A DNA stretch of 64,000 bases from NCBI GenBank assembly GCA_022826965.1, contig JAJDTU010000005.1, forward strand, positions 558,001 to 622,000, read 5' to 3'. The translations under genes were made by a program, and so were the position numbers. Source of the stretch: Dehalococcoidia bacterium. GTDB taxonomy: Bacteria; Chloroflexota; Dehalococcoidia; Bin125. The notes under the pieces are model-generated. The model made no database searches and was not told where the DNA came from. It saw only the letters and a list, made by a program, of their open reading frames with translations. Shown in pieces: positions 36,124-44,417 of this stretch (the first letter of the stretch is position 1; every line of letters starts with the position of its first letter).

Positions 36124-36813
36124 CTCGGAGTCTGAGTCCGGGCCAGAGTCCGAACGACCTCGCTCCAGCGCGACCTCGCGCATCGCGCGGCTGATCGTGC
36201 TGAACGACCAGATCATCAACACCGCGCCCAATCCCCAGCCCAGCGGCAGGCGGATGACTGCGTACGTGCTCGCGCTGACTTGATCCAGGATCCACCAGCG
36301 CAACACCCCCGCCAGCGCGATGTACAGGCCCCACACGATCGTCAGCCGGATCCAGACGCGGTGGTCGGCGGGCATCCGCTCGCGGATGTCGGGGAAGGTC
36401 TCGCGTACCAGCGCGCTGACGATCGGCCGGCCGAGGAACACGCTGAGCAGGAACACGCCGCCGAGCACGAAGTTGTCGACGAAATCGCGCGCCCAGTACA
36501 CCTTGCCATCCCCCTCGATCAGCCCCCAGACTCCGAAGCCGACGTTGAAGGCCACGCTGAACACCATCAGCCAGCGCACGACCCGAATCTGCGGACGCAG
36601 CCGCCGCTGGACCAGGTAGACCACAACGCCCACGACCACCGCCGCCGCAATCGCGGCGCGCACCCCGGCGATGGCGTCGAATACGAGGTAGGAGAGCGTC
36701 GGCGCAGCGCCGAGCAACGCGACCGGGTCGACCTGAGGAATCCCGTCGGCCTTCTTCACCCACCCCGGCAGTTCCGCCTCAGGAGCCTCAGAATCGCGCT
36801 TCATACCGCCCAC
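36073..36813 (-). CDS. Polytopic membrane protein (DUF3159/VC0807-like)
   Basis: 246 residues with about six membrane helices between residues 25 and 205 and an acidic, Ser/Asp-rich tail of about 35 residues. The pattern (LSYLVFDAIAGVRAAIAAA, DFVDNFVLGGVFLLSVFLGRP, YAVIRLPLGWGLGAVLMIW) resembles DUF3159-type proteins of unknown function. GTG 36813 or ATG 36804 could be the start. The tail is encoded over the end of the convergent dehydrogenase gene. Confidence 0.7.
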   Translation of the reverse strand: MGGMKRDSEAPEAELPGWVKKADGIPQVDPVALLGAAPTLSYLVFDAIAGVRAAIAAAVVVGVVVYLVQRRLRPQIRVVRWLMVFSVAFNVGFGVWGLIEGDGKVYWARDFVDNFVLGGVFLLSVFLGRPIVSALVRETFPDIRERMPADHRVWIRLTIVWGLYIALAGVLRWWILDQVSASTYAVIRLPLGWGLGAVLMIWSFSTISRAMREVALERGRSDSGPDSDSESGDAGEVVADSEVAER

Positions 36814-36850
36814 GATTCCCCTCTCTCGCCGGCCCCGCTCCCCCGCTCTT

Positions 36851-36899
36851 CCCCTCTCCCCCCGCTCCGCGGGGGGAGATGCCGAAGGCAGAGGGGGGG
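36851..36899. repeat. Family B dispersed repeat
   Basis: ccctctccccccgctccgcg hairpin arm with matching g-run, then gagatgccgaaggcagaggg. A near-consensus copy, between two minus-strand genes. Confidence 0.85.
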
Positions 36900-36948
36900 T
36901 GCCTCCAGCCTCCGCGATCGCTCCGCAACATCAGAGAGGCCCCAACGC

Positions 36949-37290
36949 CTAGTGCTTCCACAGAGGCGAAGCGACGTTCAGCGAAACATCCGCAGCCGAC
37001 TCGCAGACCGCCTTGATCGTCACCGTCTGCACAACCTCCGCCTCGGGCGACGAGCGCGCGTGCTGCTCCGGATACCAGTTGACCTCGGCGATGCCCCACT
37101 CGTCCGAGTCGACCGTCCGCTCGCGACCCCCGGCCGAAGCCAGCGTCCCCGGCCCGTTCTCGATCGTGAACGCCACGGGCGCCCCGGCCAACGAGCCTTC
37201 GCGGCTGCTGATCGACGCCGACACCATCCGGTAACCGACCTCACCCCGGTCGGCCATGCGCACGCTCACTTCAATCGTGTCTTCCGGCAT
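36949..37290 (-). CDS. Hypothetical protein with one Ig-like (Big_1-type) domain
   Basis: 113 residues from ATG 37290, preceded by caggag. The core GAPVAFTIENGPGTLASAGG and the later DEWGIAEVNWYP strand follow the invasin-type Ig repeat pattern (GxPVxFT...G...TDxxGxAxV). No signal peptide is seen, so whether it is exported is unclear. Function unknown. Confidence 0.6.
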   Translation of the reverse strand: MPEDTIEVSVRMADRGEVGYRMVSASISSREGSLAGAPVAFTIENGPGTLASAGGRERTVDSDEWGIAEVNWYPEQHARSSPEAEVVQTVTIKAVCESAADVSLNVASPLWKH

Positions 37291-37346
37291 CGCCCCACTC
37301 CTGAACTTGCTCAATGGCCTCAGCCTACCAGCGACCCGCGCCCCTC

Positions 37347-37455
37347 AAAGTCGCCCCCGCATCCCTCAGAGTCGCCCCCGCGAAGGCGGGGCCTGCCCCG
37401 CTCCCTTTCTCCCCCCGCTCCGCGGGGGGAGATGCCGAAGGCAGAGGGGGGCTCC
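37347..37455. repeat. Adjacent family A and family B repeats
   Basis: Family A: half copy agtcgcccccgc at 37349-37360 and full copy gagtcgcccccgcgaaggcg at 37369-37395. Family B: ctccccccgctccgcggggg hairpin and gagatgccgaaggcagaggg at 37408-37455. They lie 90 nt upstream of the candidate selenoprotein gene. Confidence 0.85.
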
Positions 37456-37542
37456 GACCACGAGCCGACAAAGACGAGCCCCAACAGCGCCGCATCCGAT
37501 ATCGTTCGAGATGCCAGACCCTCAACTCACCGGAGTCCTCCA

Positions 37543-38790
37543 ATGGTCCGCATGGACGACCTGCACCCCGATATGGCCAACAACCTGCTCAACCTCCCCC
37601 TGCCGGAGATCGAGCCGCAACCCTGGATCACGCCCAGGCCACTCGCCGACTCGACCGTGGCGATCGTCACCACCGCCGGCCTGCACCCCGCTGGCGACCG
37701 ACCCTTCAACCCGGGCTCCAACGAGTACCGCCTCATCCCCGGCGACATCGACTACGCCGACCTGCGCATGTCCCATCTCTCCGTCAACTTCGACCGCTCC
37801 GGCTTCCAGCAGGACATCAACACCGTCTTCCCGCTCGAACGACTGCGCGAGCTCGAGGCCGACGGCGTCGTGGGCGGCATTAGCCGCTACCACTACTCGT
37901 TCATGGGCGCCCAGGCCGACCCGACCAATCTCGAGTCGACCGGCGAGGACATCGGACGTCTGCTCGCCGAAGACGGCGTCGACGCCGCCTTCCTCACACC
38001 CGTTTGACCGTTCTGCACGCGCTCCGTGTGTGCGCTCAGCCACTACATCGAACGCGGCAGCAACGGCCGCGTCGCCACAACCGGCATCTCGTTAATCCGC
38101 CGGCATCCCGAGGGCATGAAGCCGCCGCGTTCGCTCTGGGTCCCGTTCCCCCTCGGTCGCCCGCTCGGCTCGCCCGACCATCCCGACTTCCAGCGCGACG
38201 TCCTGCGCTCGGCGCTCCAACTGTTGGAGTCCGCCACAGAGCCCACGATCGCCGACTACCCGCACGACGCGCCCATCACCGGCGACGACCCGTGGGCCTG
38301 CGCGATCATGGTCACACCGCCCGAGCCGGCCGACGAAACCGAAGCGCTGCGTGACCAGCTCATCGAAGAGATCCGCCAGCTCGCGCCCTGGCATGGCGAG
38401 TCGATCAAGCGCCGCGGCCGTACCACCGTCGGGATCAGCGGCGCGACCGTCGAGCAGATGGAGCAGCTCGCGACGCTGCTGGCAGACTTCGCCACCGGCG
38501 CCGAACCCTCCGACACCGCGCAAGGTGATGAAGTCGACTGGAATCACCCCATGCCGGTCCGGCTCAAGTTCGCCTCCGACGACCTCCGAGCCTTCTACCA
38601 CGAATCCGCCACGGCCCAGCCCGGCGCCCCGTACCCCACCGACGCCGACCTCAACGATTGGCTCTTCAACCAGACCCTCCTCGGCACGGTCCTCCGCCAG
38701 ATCGTTGGTCGAATGCGCCAGAGCGAAGACCGCCGCGTAGCCGGCCTCGTCATCGGAATGATCCCCGCCGGCTTCGCCCGCGCCCGCTAG
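37543..38790 (+). CDS. Candidate selenoprotein: glycine/sarcosine/betaine/proline reductase selenoprotein B-like protein, in-frame TGA = Sec155
   Basis: ATG 37543 (ggag 7 nt upstream) opens a frame that meets TGA at 38005-38007 and continues without another stop to 38790, 415 residues if TGA is read as selenocysteine. Both halves belong to one family. The N-terminal half has AIVTTAGLHPAGDRPF and RMSHLSVNFDRSGF; the junction reads TPV-U-PFC; downstream come CALSHYIERGS and PRSLWVPFPLGRPLGSP. These match the family segment that in cysteine homologs reads PVCPxC, followed by an xxRHLEx helix and FxDFPLGNPxG. So U155-P-F-C158 would be the redox UxxC pair. Members reduce C-N bonds or act as uncharacterised redox proteins. 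No other Grd/Prd subunit or sel gene is in the window. Confidence 0.82.
38015..38033 (+). promoter_or_regulatory. Candidate bacterial SECIS stem-loop
   Basis: Seven nt after TGA 38005-38007: 6-bp stem gcacgc / gtgtgc (one G-U pair, extendable by one U-G pair) and a 7-nt loop gctccgt. The first loop base is G, and the loop begins 16 nt from the U of UGA. This agrees with the general bacterial SECIS description (short stem right after UGA, small loop with G in the first two positions). The structure was folded by eye. Confidence 0.6.
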
Positions 38791-38799
38791 CCACCAAAA

Positions 38800-38882
38800 G
38801 CTCCCCCGCTGGGGCAGCTGCCACGAAGTGAATGAGGGGCCCTCCGCCGCACCACGAGTCGCCCCCGCGCAGGCGGGGGCCG
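38800..38882. repeat. Degenerate family B and family A repeats
   Basis: 38800-38845 is a decayed family B copy (ctcccccgctggggcagctg, then gaatgaggggccct). 38856-38882 is a good family A copy (gagtcgcccccgcgcaggcg, then ggggc). They separate the convergent selenoprotein and hydrolase genes. Confidence 0.75.
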
Positions 38883-38885
38883 AGC

Positions 38886-40577
38886 CTACGCCGGACGCAG
38901 CGGATCATCCGCATCAAATGGATCCGTAAATCCGGTCCCCACCTCCGACAGATCCCCCTGCAGATCATCCCCACCCGGCGCAAACCCAAACGACAACCAG
39001 CTAACGATCGCCGTGAACGCACTCAGCGCCTCGCGCTCCGAGAAAGTGCAGTGACCCGCCCGACGTACCGCCTGCACCACGAGATTCCGCTCCCACCCTG
39101 ACTCCCGCACCATCCGCTGATAGTCGCGATCCAGGTGAATCGGAGTGAACAGGTCGCCCGTCGTCTTCATCGCCAGCATCGGCACGCGCAGCTCACCAGT
39201 AGGAATGCCAACCCCCAGATCGTGACGTCGGCCCGGTTCCGAGGCAAACCGAATCACTTCCTCGTTCAGACGCTGCAGATCAACTCCCACCGCCAAATCA
39301 GCGGAGTAGATGTGCTCGCGCGTATCCGCCGGCGGCAGATCATCGGAGACCGAGATGACCTCGCCGGGAGCGAACGGGCTGCCCTCGATGATGTTGGGCC
39401 ACAGCGTCACGCCGAGACTGAACGCGATACTCCACTGCTGCCGCAGACCCTCCTCGAAGCCCCAACGCTCGCCGCCGGTGAAGTCCATAATCAACGCGGC
39501 GAACTGCTCGCCCAGCGGCGTCAGACGCAGCCCGCCATCGTCCGACGTGCCCAGCGCGCTCGCCCACTCAAGCATCCCTGCGACATCGACCTGCTGCGGC
39601 GCATCGCCAATCAACCAGTGCGCCAGCGCGTGCCAGGCCACCGTGTAGTCCACGACCCACACATTGCCCATCGCCGGACAGAACGCGAGCGCCGCAGTGA
39701 CCTCCTCGGGAAACTCCTGAGCCATCAGTTGCGCCGTCGCACCGCCCATCGACCCGCCAGCGATGTACGTGCGTCTCGGCGGACGAGCAACCTCCGCCAC
39801 CCGATCCTTGACCCGCAGCAGCTCGTCCACCCCCAAGCCGGGCACGTAGCCGTTCACCCGGTACGTCGATGTCGCCCAGCCGTATCCCTGCCCGATGATC
39901 ACATCGCGCGCCGGAATGTCGTCGAACGTCAGACGGCGGCTAAAGCCCGTCCCCTCCTCGTTGAGACCACGAAACCCGTGCGCCCAGAGCACCAGCTCCC
40001 CGTTCCACTCCTCCGGCAGCTCGATCCGGTAGCCCGCGCCCTCGATCTCGCCAAAATCCACCCGCGCGCCCGGCACCGGATCGAACGCCGGATCCTCCAG
40101 CTCGTAGTCCCCCGTCGGCACGTCCGGCACCAGCACGCGCCGCTCGGCCGGCGGCTCCGGTTGCTCAACCTGCTGCACCTGCTGGGACTGCCGGGACTGC
40201 TGGACCCGTTGCGGCTGTACGACCTGTTCTGCCTGTGGCTCCGGCTGAACCTCGACCGCTTGCGGCTGTTCGGCGGCGGCCTGCGCTTCCGCAGCCGGCG
40301 AGCCCTGCTGAGCCGCCTGTTGCCGCTGAGGTTCCCCTGCTTGCTGGACCTGCTCCTCGACAGGTTGCGGCGCCGCCTCAGCTTGCGGCGCTGCGACAGA
40401 TTGCGCAGGTTGCGGCTGCGGCGCTGCCTCATCCTCGCCGCAGCCCACCAGGACCAACGCGGCGACCCCACTGCCGGCCGCGCCGAATCGTTTCAGCAAG
40501 TCGCGGCGGCTCAGTGTCATGCGCAATTGCCCAAGCATCAGGTCGCAGCTATGTTCGGTATCGACGGTATCCGACAT
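38886..40577 (-). CDS. TAT-exported lipoprotein, alpha/beta-hydrolase with long Gln/Pro/Ala linker
   Basis: 563 residues. A twin-arginine signal (SRRDLLKRFGAAG) runs into a lipobox LVGC (about residue 46). About 120 residues rich in Gln, Pro, Ala and Val follow, then a hydrolase domain (from about residue 165) with the nucleophile elbow GGSMGGA and a late histidine in AGHCTFSE. The enzyme is probably tethered to the outer face of the membrane by a flexible spacer; the substrate is unknown. ATG 40577 has an aggggtgaggg upstream. An internal ATG at 40520 would shorten the N-region. Divergent from sucC with only 32 bp between starts. Confidence 0.82.
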   Translation of the reverse strand: MSDTVDTEHSCDLMLGQLRMTLSRRDLLKRFGAAGSGVAALVLVGCGEDEAAPQPQPAQSVAAPQAEAAPQPVEEQVQQAGEPQRQQAAQQGSPAAEAQAAAEQPQAVEVQPEPQAEQVVQPQRVQQSRQSQQVQQVEQPEPPAERRVLVPDVPTGDYELEDPAFDPVPGARVDFGEIEGAGYRIELPEEWNGELVLWAHGFRGLNEEGTGFSRRLTFDDIPARDVIIGQGYGWATSTYRVNGYVPGLGVDELLRVKDRVAEVARPPRRTYIAGGSMGGATAQLMAQEFPEEVTAALAFCPAMGNVWVVDYTVAWHALAHWLIGDAPQQVDVAGMLEWASALGTSDDGGLRLTPLGEQFAALIMDFTGGERWGFEEGLRQQWSIAFSLGVTLWPNIIEGSPFAPGEVISVSDDLPPADTREHIYSADLAVGVDLQRLNEEVIRFASEPGRRHDLGVGIPTGELRVPMLAMKTTGDLFTPIHLDRDYQRMVRESGWERNLVVQAVRRAGHCTFSEREALSAFTAIVSWLSFGFAPGGDDLQGDLSEVGTGFTDPFDADDPLRPA

Positions 40578-40609
40578 CCCTCACCCCTGGACCCAAGCGG
40601 CTGGCGAAC

Positions 40610-41899
40610 ATGAACATCCACGAATATCAGGCCAAGCAACTGTTCAAGGCTCGCGGCGTCCCCGTACCCGACGGCGGTGCGGCCACGACCGAGCGCGAGG
40701 CCCGCGAGCTGCTCAAGGAACATGGCCCCGATGTCGTGATCAAGGCCCAGGTCCACGCCGGCGGACGAGGCAAGGGACGCGTCGTCAAGCGTGACCGCGC
40801 CAGCCGCACCTACAACGACCTGCGCCGCGATCCGGAACGCCACGAAGGCCAGATCGTCGGACGCCGCCGAGGTGGCGTCCGATTAGCCAGCGGCGTCGAG
40901 GAAGCGCTCAAGGAGTTCCGTCCGCTCATGGACAAGGACAGCCGCCTCGTCAGCGTCCAGACCGGCGCGGACGGCGTAACGATCTCGGCCGTCCTGATCG
41001 AAAAACAAACCTCGATCGTCAGGGAGTACTACTTCTCGATCCAGGTCGATGGCGCAAACGGCCAGCCGCTCATCGTCGCCTCCGCAGAAGGCGGACAATC
41101 GATCGAGGAGGTCAACCGCACCAATCCCGGCGCCGTTCTGCGCGTGCCGGTCGATCCGGTCGAAGGCTTCCCAGCCTTCCGCGGCCGCTCGCTCGCCAAC
41201 CAGCTCGGACTGCCCTCATCCGCGATCCGTCAGGCAGGCGACATGTTCGCCAACCTCTACCGGGTCTTCAGCGAGATGGACGCGTCACTGGTCGAGGTCA
41301 ATCCCTTCGTGCTCACGTCCGAGGGCGCCGTGATGGCCATCGACGGCAAGGTCGGACTCGACGACAACGCCTCCTTCCGCCACGGCGGCTACGAGGCCTG
41401 GCGCGACCGCTCGCAAGAAAACCCGACCGAGATCGAGGCCGAAGAGGCCAACATCGGCTCCTACATCAAGCTCGACGGCAACATCGGCTGCGTCGTCAAC
41501 GGGGCGGGCCTCGCCATGGCCACGATGGACACCCTCAAGCTGCACGGCGGCGAGCCCGCCAACTTCCTCGACATCGGCACTGTCAACCGCAAGGACCGCG
41601 TCGTCGAGGCCCTGCGCATCATCGTCAACGACCCCGACGTCAAGACCATCTTCATCAACATCTTCGGCGGACTCGCCCGCGTCGACATCGTCGCCGAAGG
41701 CGTCGTCGACGCGGTCAACGAACTCAACATCCAGCAGCCGCTGGTCGTCAGACTGAACGGTTCGAATGTTGAGGAAGGCCGCCGAGTCCTGCACGACTCC
41801 GGCATCGCCGTCGAAACAGCCGACGAACTGGGCGACGCCGCCGCGCTCGCGGTCGAGGCCGCAAACTCCGGCCGGCGACGCAGCCGCTCCAACAACTAG
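40610..41899 (+). CDS. sucC: Succinyl-CoA synthetase (ADP/GDP-forming) beta subunit
   Basis: 429 residues from ATG 40610. N-terminal ATP-grasp start [32 protein letters not shown], and the C-terminal ligase part ([34 protein letters not shown]) identify SucC. The segment after GRGKG is unusual: instead of the common AGGVK it has an Arg-rich run ([20 protein letters not shown]). sucD follows 38 nt downstream. A TCA-cycle step: succinyl-CoA to succinate with nucleotide triphosphate formation. Confidence 0.93.
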   Translation: MNIHEYQAKQLFKARGVPVPDGGAATTEREARELLKEHGPDVVIKAQVHAGGRGKGRVVKRDRASRTYNDLRRDPERHEGQIVGRRRGGVRLASGVEEALKEFRPLMDKDSRLVSVQTGADGVTISAVLIEKQTSIVREYYFSIQVDGANGQPLIVASAEGGQSIEEVNRTNPGAVLRVPVDPVEGFPAFRGRSLANQLGLPSSAIRQAGDMFANLYRVFSEMDASLVEVNPFVLTSEGAVMAIDGKVGLDDNASFRHGGYEAWRDRSQENPTEIEAEEANIGSYIKLDGNIGCVVNGAGLAMATMDTLKLHGGEPANFLDIGTVNRKDRVVEALRIIVNDPDVKTIFINIFGGLARVDIVAEGVVDAVNELNIQQPLVVRLNGSNVEEGRRVLHDSGIAVETADELGDAAALAVEAANSGRRRSRSNN

Positions 41900-41937
41900 A
41901 CGCAAACCGCACCGGACAGCTCCCAACCAGGAACCGC

Positions 41938-42858
41938 ATGAGCATTCTCCTCAACAACCGCACTCGACTGATGATCCAGGGCCTCGGCAACGAGGGTCAG
42001 AATCAGATCCGCCGCTCGCTCGACTACGGCACCAGGGTGGTCGCCGGCGTTCACCCGGGCTTTCGCGGCGGCGACAGCTTCAGCCACGCCAACCACAGCT
42101 TCCCCGTCTTCCCCACCGTCGCCGAAGCCGTCGAGCAGACCCAGGCCAACTGCTCCATCATCTACGTCCCAGCGCCCGGCGCGGCCGACGCCATCCTCGA
42201 AAACATCGCCGCCGAAATCCCGCTGATCGTCTGCATCACTGAAGGTGTCCCCGTACACGACATGATCCGCGTCCGCACCGCGCTCGCCGGATCGAAGAGC
42301 CGATTAATCGGCCCAAACTGCCCCGGCATCATCCAGCCCGCATCGAACTGCCGCGTCGGCATCCACCCGCCCGACGTGTTCATGCCCGGCAATGTCGGCG
42401 TCGTCTCTCGCTCGGGAACCCTCGTCTACGAGGCCGTCGACCAGCTCACCCGCGCCGGCATCGGTCAATCCACCTGCGTCGGCGTCGGCGGCGACCCGAT
42501 CATCGGCGAGCAGCAGCAAGCCATTCTGCGCCGCTTCAACAGCGACCCAGACACAGACGCCGTCGTACTGATCGGCGAGATCGGCGGGCTGGCCGAACAG
42601 GCCGCCGCCGCCTACATCAAGCGCAGCATGAACAAGCCCGTCGTCGCCTTCATCGCCGGCGCGACCGCACCCGCCGGACGCCGCATGGGGCACGCAGGCG
42701 CGATCATCGAGGGCGAGGCCGGAACCGCTGAAGCCAAGATCGCCGCCCTCGAGGCCGCCGGCGCCGTCATCTCCCGCAGCCCGGCCGAGATCGGTTCAAC
42801 CATGCGCCGTGTCCTCGAGGAAGCCGGCAAGTACCAGCCGCCCGGCGCGGCAGAGTAG
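41938..42858 (+). CDS. sucD: Succinyl-CoA synthetase alpha subunit
   Basis: 306 residues. CoA-binding Rossmann N-terminus ([16 protein letters not shown]), [10 protein letters not shown] in the middle, and the phosphohistidine site in [10 protein letters not shown] (about residue 250). Partner of sucC. Confidence 0.95.
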   Translation: MSILLNNRTRLMIQGLGNEGQNQIRRSLDYGTRVVAGVHPGFRGGDSFSHANHSFPVFPTVAEAVEQTQANCSIIYVPAPGAADAILENIAAEIPLIVCITEGVPVHDMIRVRTALAGSKSRLIGPNCPGIIQPASNCRVGIHPPDVFMPGNVGVVSRSGTLVYEAVDQLTRAGIGQSTCVGVGGDPIIGEQQQAILRRFNSDPDTDAVVLIGEIGGLAEQAAAAYIKRSMNKPVVAFIAGATAPAGRRMGHAGAIIEGEAGTAEAKIAALEAAGAVISRSPAEIGSTMRRVLEEAGKYQPPGAAE

Positions 42859-42867
42859 ACGAACGAC

Positions 42868-43071
42868 ATGAGCGACGATCCGCTCAGCCCCAAACAGCAG
42901 GGCCAGATCGCGACCCTCGCCGGATTCATCGCCCCGCTGATCGGCATCCTGCTGATGGTGATTCTGGCCCTGCTGGTCGACGTGATCGTCGGGATCATTG
43001 TCGGCGCGGTCGCCGTAATCGTGCTCGTCCCCCTGACCCAGCGAATCCTCAAGCGCCGCGCCGGATCCTGA
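42868..43071 (+). CDS. Small membrane protein after sucD
   Basis: 67 residues: a short polar N-terminus, two closely spaced hydrophobic helices (about residues 16-38 and 40-56) and a basic C-terminal KRRAG. It begins 9 nt after sucD on the same strand, so cotranscription is likely. No family recognised. Confidence 0.6.
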   Translation: MSDDPLSPKQQGQIATLAGFIAPLIGILLMVILALLVDVIVGIIVGAVAVIVLVPLTQRILKRRAGS

Positions 43072-43079
43072 AACCAACC

Positions 43080-43208
43080 GCGCCCCCGCGCAGGCGGGGG
43101 CCGCTACACCTCCCTCTCAGTGCCCGCCACCTGGTCACCACACCTCACTCAAAATCCCCCCGCGCCACAACCAAAGTCGCCCCCGCGTAGGCGGGGGCCC
43201 GCTACACC
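43080..43208. repeat. Two family A repeats
   Basis: Copies at 43080-43110 (cgcccccgcgcaggcggggg) and 43173-43208 (gtcgcccccgcgtaggcggg), both followed by ccgctacacc, between the convergent small membrane gene and a hydrolase gene. Confidence 0.85.
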
Positions 43209-43225
43209 TACCTGGTCAGCGCGCC

Positions 43226-44203
43226 CTACCCATCCTCTTGCTCTTCATCTTCTGGAGGCCAACACTCGTTGTCCGGATCCGCGCCCGGCGCAAGATTGCG
43301 CAGCTCCTTACCCTCGATCCGCAGCGGATTCGCGAGGAACTGGATCACCTCCGACACCGCGTCGGAGCCGATCTCCTCGTCGTCCAGAATCTCCGTGCCG
43401 TGCAGGTCGGTCTCGTAGACCACCAGCCGGACTGGATCGCCCGCCCGTTTGAAGTAGCGGTTTGATTGCCAGTACGAGCACTGGTTACGCGCTCCGACCA
43501 TGTACAGCTTCGGCACCCGGATGTCGGCGACATTGGCCAGGCCGTCCAGTCGGTCGAAGCCGTCCTCCTGGACCCGGTCCGAGTCCTTGGGCGCCTTGTT
43601 CGGGAAGATGTTCGGACTCGAGATCGCGCTCACCGCCGTGAACTCGTCGCGGTACGCCGCGACCTGCATCAGGCTCGTCCCGCCCATGCTCACCCCGATA
43701 CCGAAAATCTTCGCTGCGCCCTCCTCGACGGCGTAATCGATCGCCGCCTCCCATTCGAGATAGATGTCCGGCACATCCTCAATCTGCCGGTCGCTGTACA
43801 CGCACGGCGTGTCCCCGTGGCAGCGGAAGTCCCAGCGCAGCACGCGGTAGCCCTCAGCGACCAGCCGCTCCGTCAGGTTGTCCCAGATCCCGCGGTGGGT
43901 CGGGTTCGTGTTCTTGGTTCGGTACATGTGCCCAAGTAGCACCCACTCGTCGCCGTCGCCGTTGACCTCGGCCACGAATCGCGCCCCGTCGGCCGAGCGC
44001 AGCACGAACGGGTCGTTCTGATCGCTCTTGGTCGCGAGCGCCAACGGCACCGCAATCGCCAGCGCCACCGCCATGGCGCCGAGCGCTCCGAGGATCGGCA
44101 TCCAGCGATTCGAAAGCAGTTGCAAGAGCTGTGCTTGATCGGGAACGCGAGGAGCCGGGACGCTGCCTCCCAGCAGCTTGTGCAAGCGTTCCCGCATCGT
44201 CAC
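43226..44203 (-). CDS. Membrane-anchored alpha/beta-hydrolase
   Basis: 325 residues. Near the N-terminus one membrane helix (about residues 33-55, ILGALGAMAVALAIAVPLA) acts as anchor. The remainder is a serine hydrolase domain with the nucleophile elbow GIGVSMGGTSL and a strand with RWDFRCHGDTP near the oxyanion loop. The last 15 residues are acidic. Substrate unknown. Transcribed away from tRNA-Ser, 75 nt upstream. Confidence 0.82.
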   Translation of the reverse strand: MTMRERLHKLLGGSVPAPRVPDQAQLLQLLSNRWMPILGALGAMAVALAIAVPLALATKSDQNDPFVLRSADGARFVAEVNGDGDEWVLLGHMYRTKNTNPTHRGIWDNLTERLVAEGYRVLRWDFRCHGDTPCVYSDRQIEDVPDIYLEWEAAIDYAVEEGAAKIFGIGVSMGGTSLMQVAAYRDEFTAVSAISSPNIFPNKAPKDSDRVQEDGFDRLDGLANVADIRVPKLYMVGARNQCSYWQSNRYFKRAGDPVRLVVYETDLHGTEILDDEEIGSDAVSEVIQFLANPLRIEGKELRNLAPGADPDNECWPPEDEEQEDG

Positions 44204-44277
44204 TCCACCGTCCCTGCACCGCGTTCTCTGCAGTCCTCAGCGCAGCATATGACCCTCCCGCTGCTAATCTCGGAGGT

Positions 44278-44367
44278 GGAGGGTTCGCATAGTGGCCTAG
44301 TGCGCCCGCCTGCTAAGCGGGTTCGGGGGAAACTCCGTCGAGGGTTCGAATCCCTCACCCTCCGCCA
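44278..44367 (+). tRNA. tRNA-Ser (GCT)
   Basis: 90 nt with encoded CCA and a long variable arm (ttcgggggaaactccgtc). Acceptor ggagggt pairs with accctcc; anticodon stem cccgc/gcggg with loop ctgctaa (GCT); T arm gagggttcgaatccctc. Confidence 0.95.
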
Positions 44368-44417
44368 CGCCACGCTCCCCACTCCCCCCGCAGACGGGGG
44401 CCTGTAGGACGAATGTG

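Noticed and set aside
38005-38007. The TGA as an ordinary nonsense mutation or sequencing error
   Set aside because: Possible, but the TGA is exactly at a redox Cys/Sec position of the family, is followed by CxxC-type spacing and a suitable hairpin, and both halves are intact. I keep it as the main alternative, not the preferred reading.
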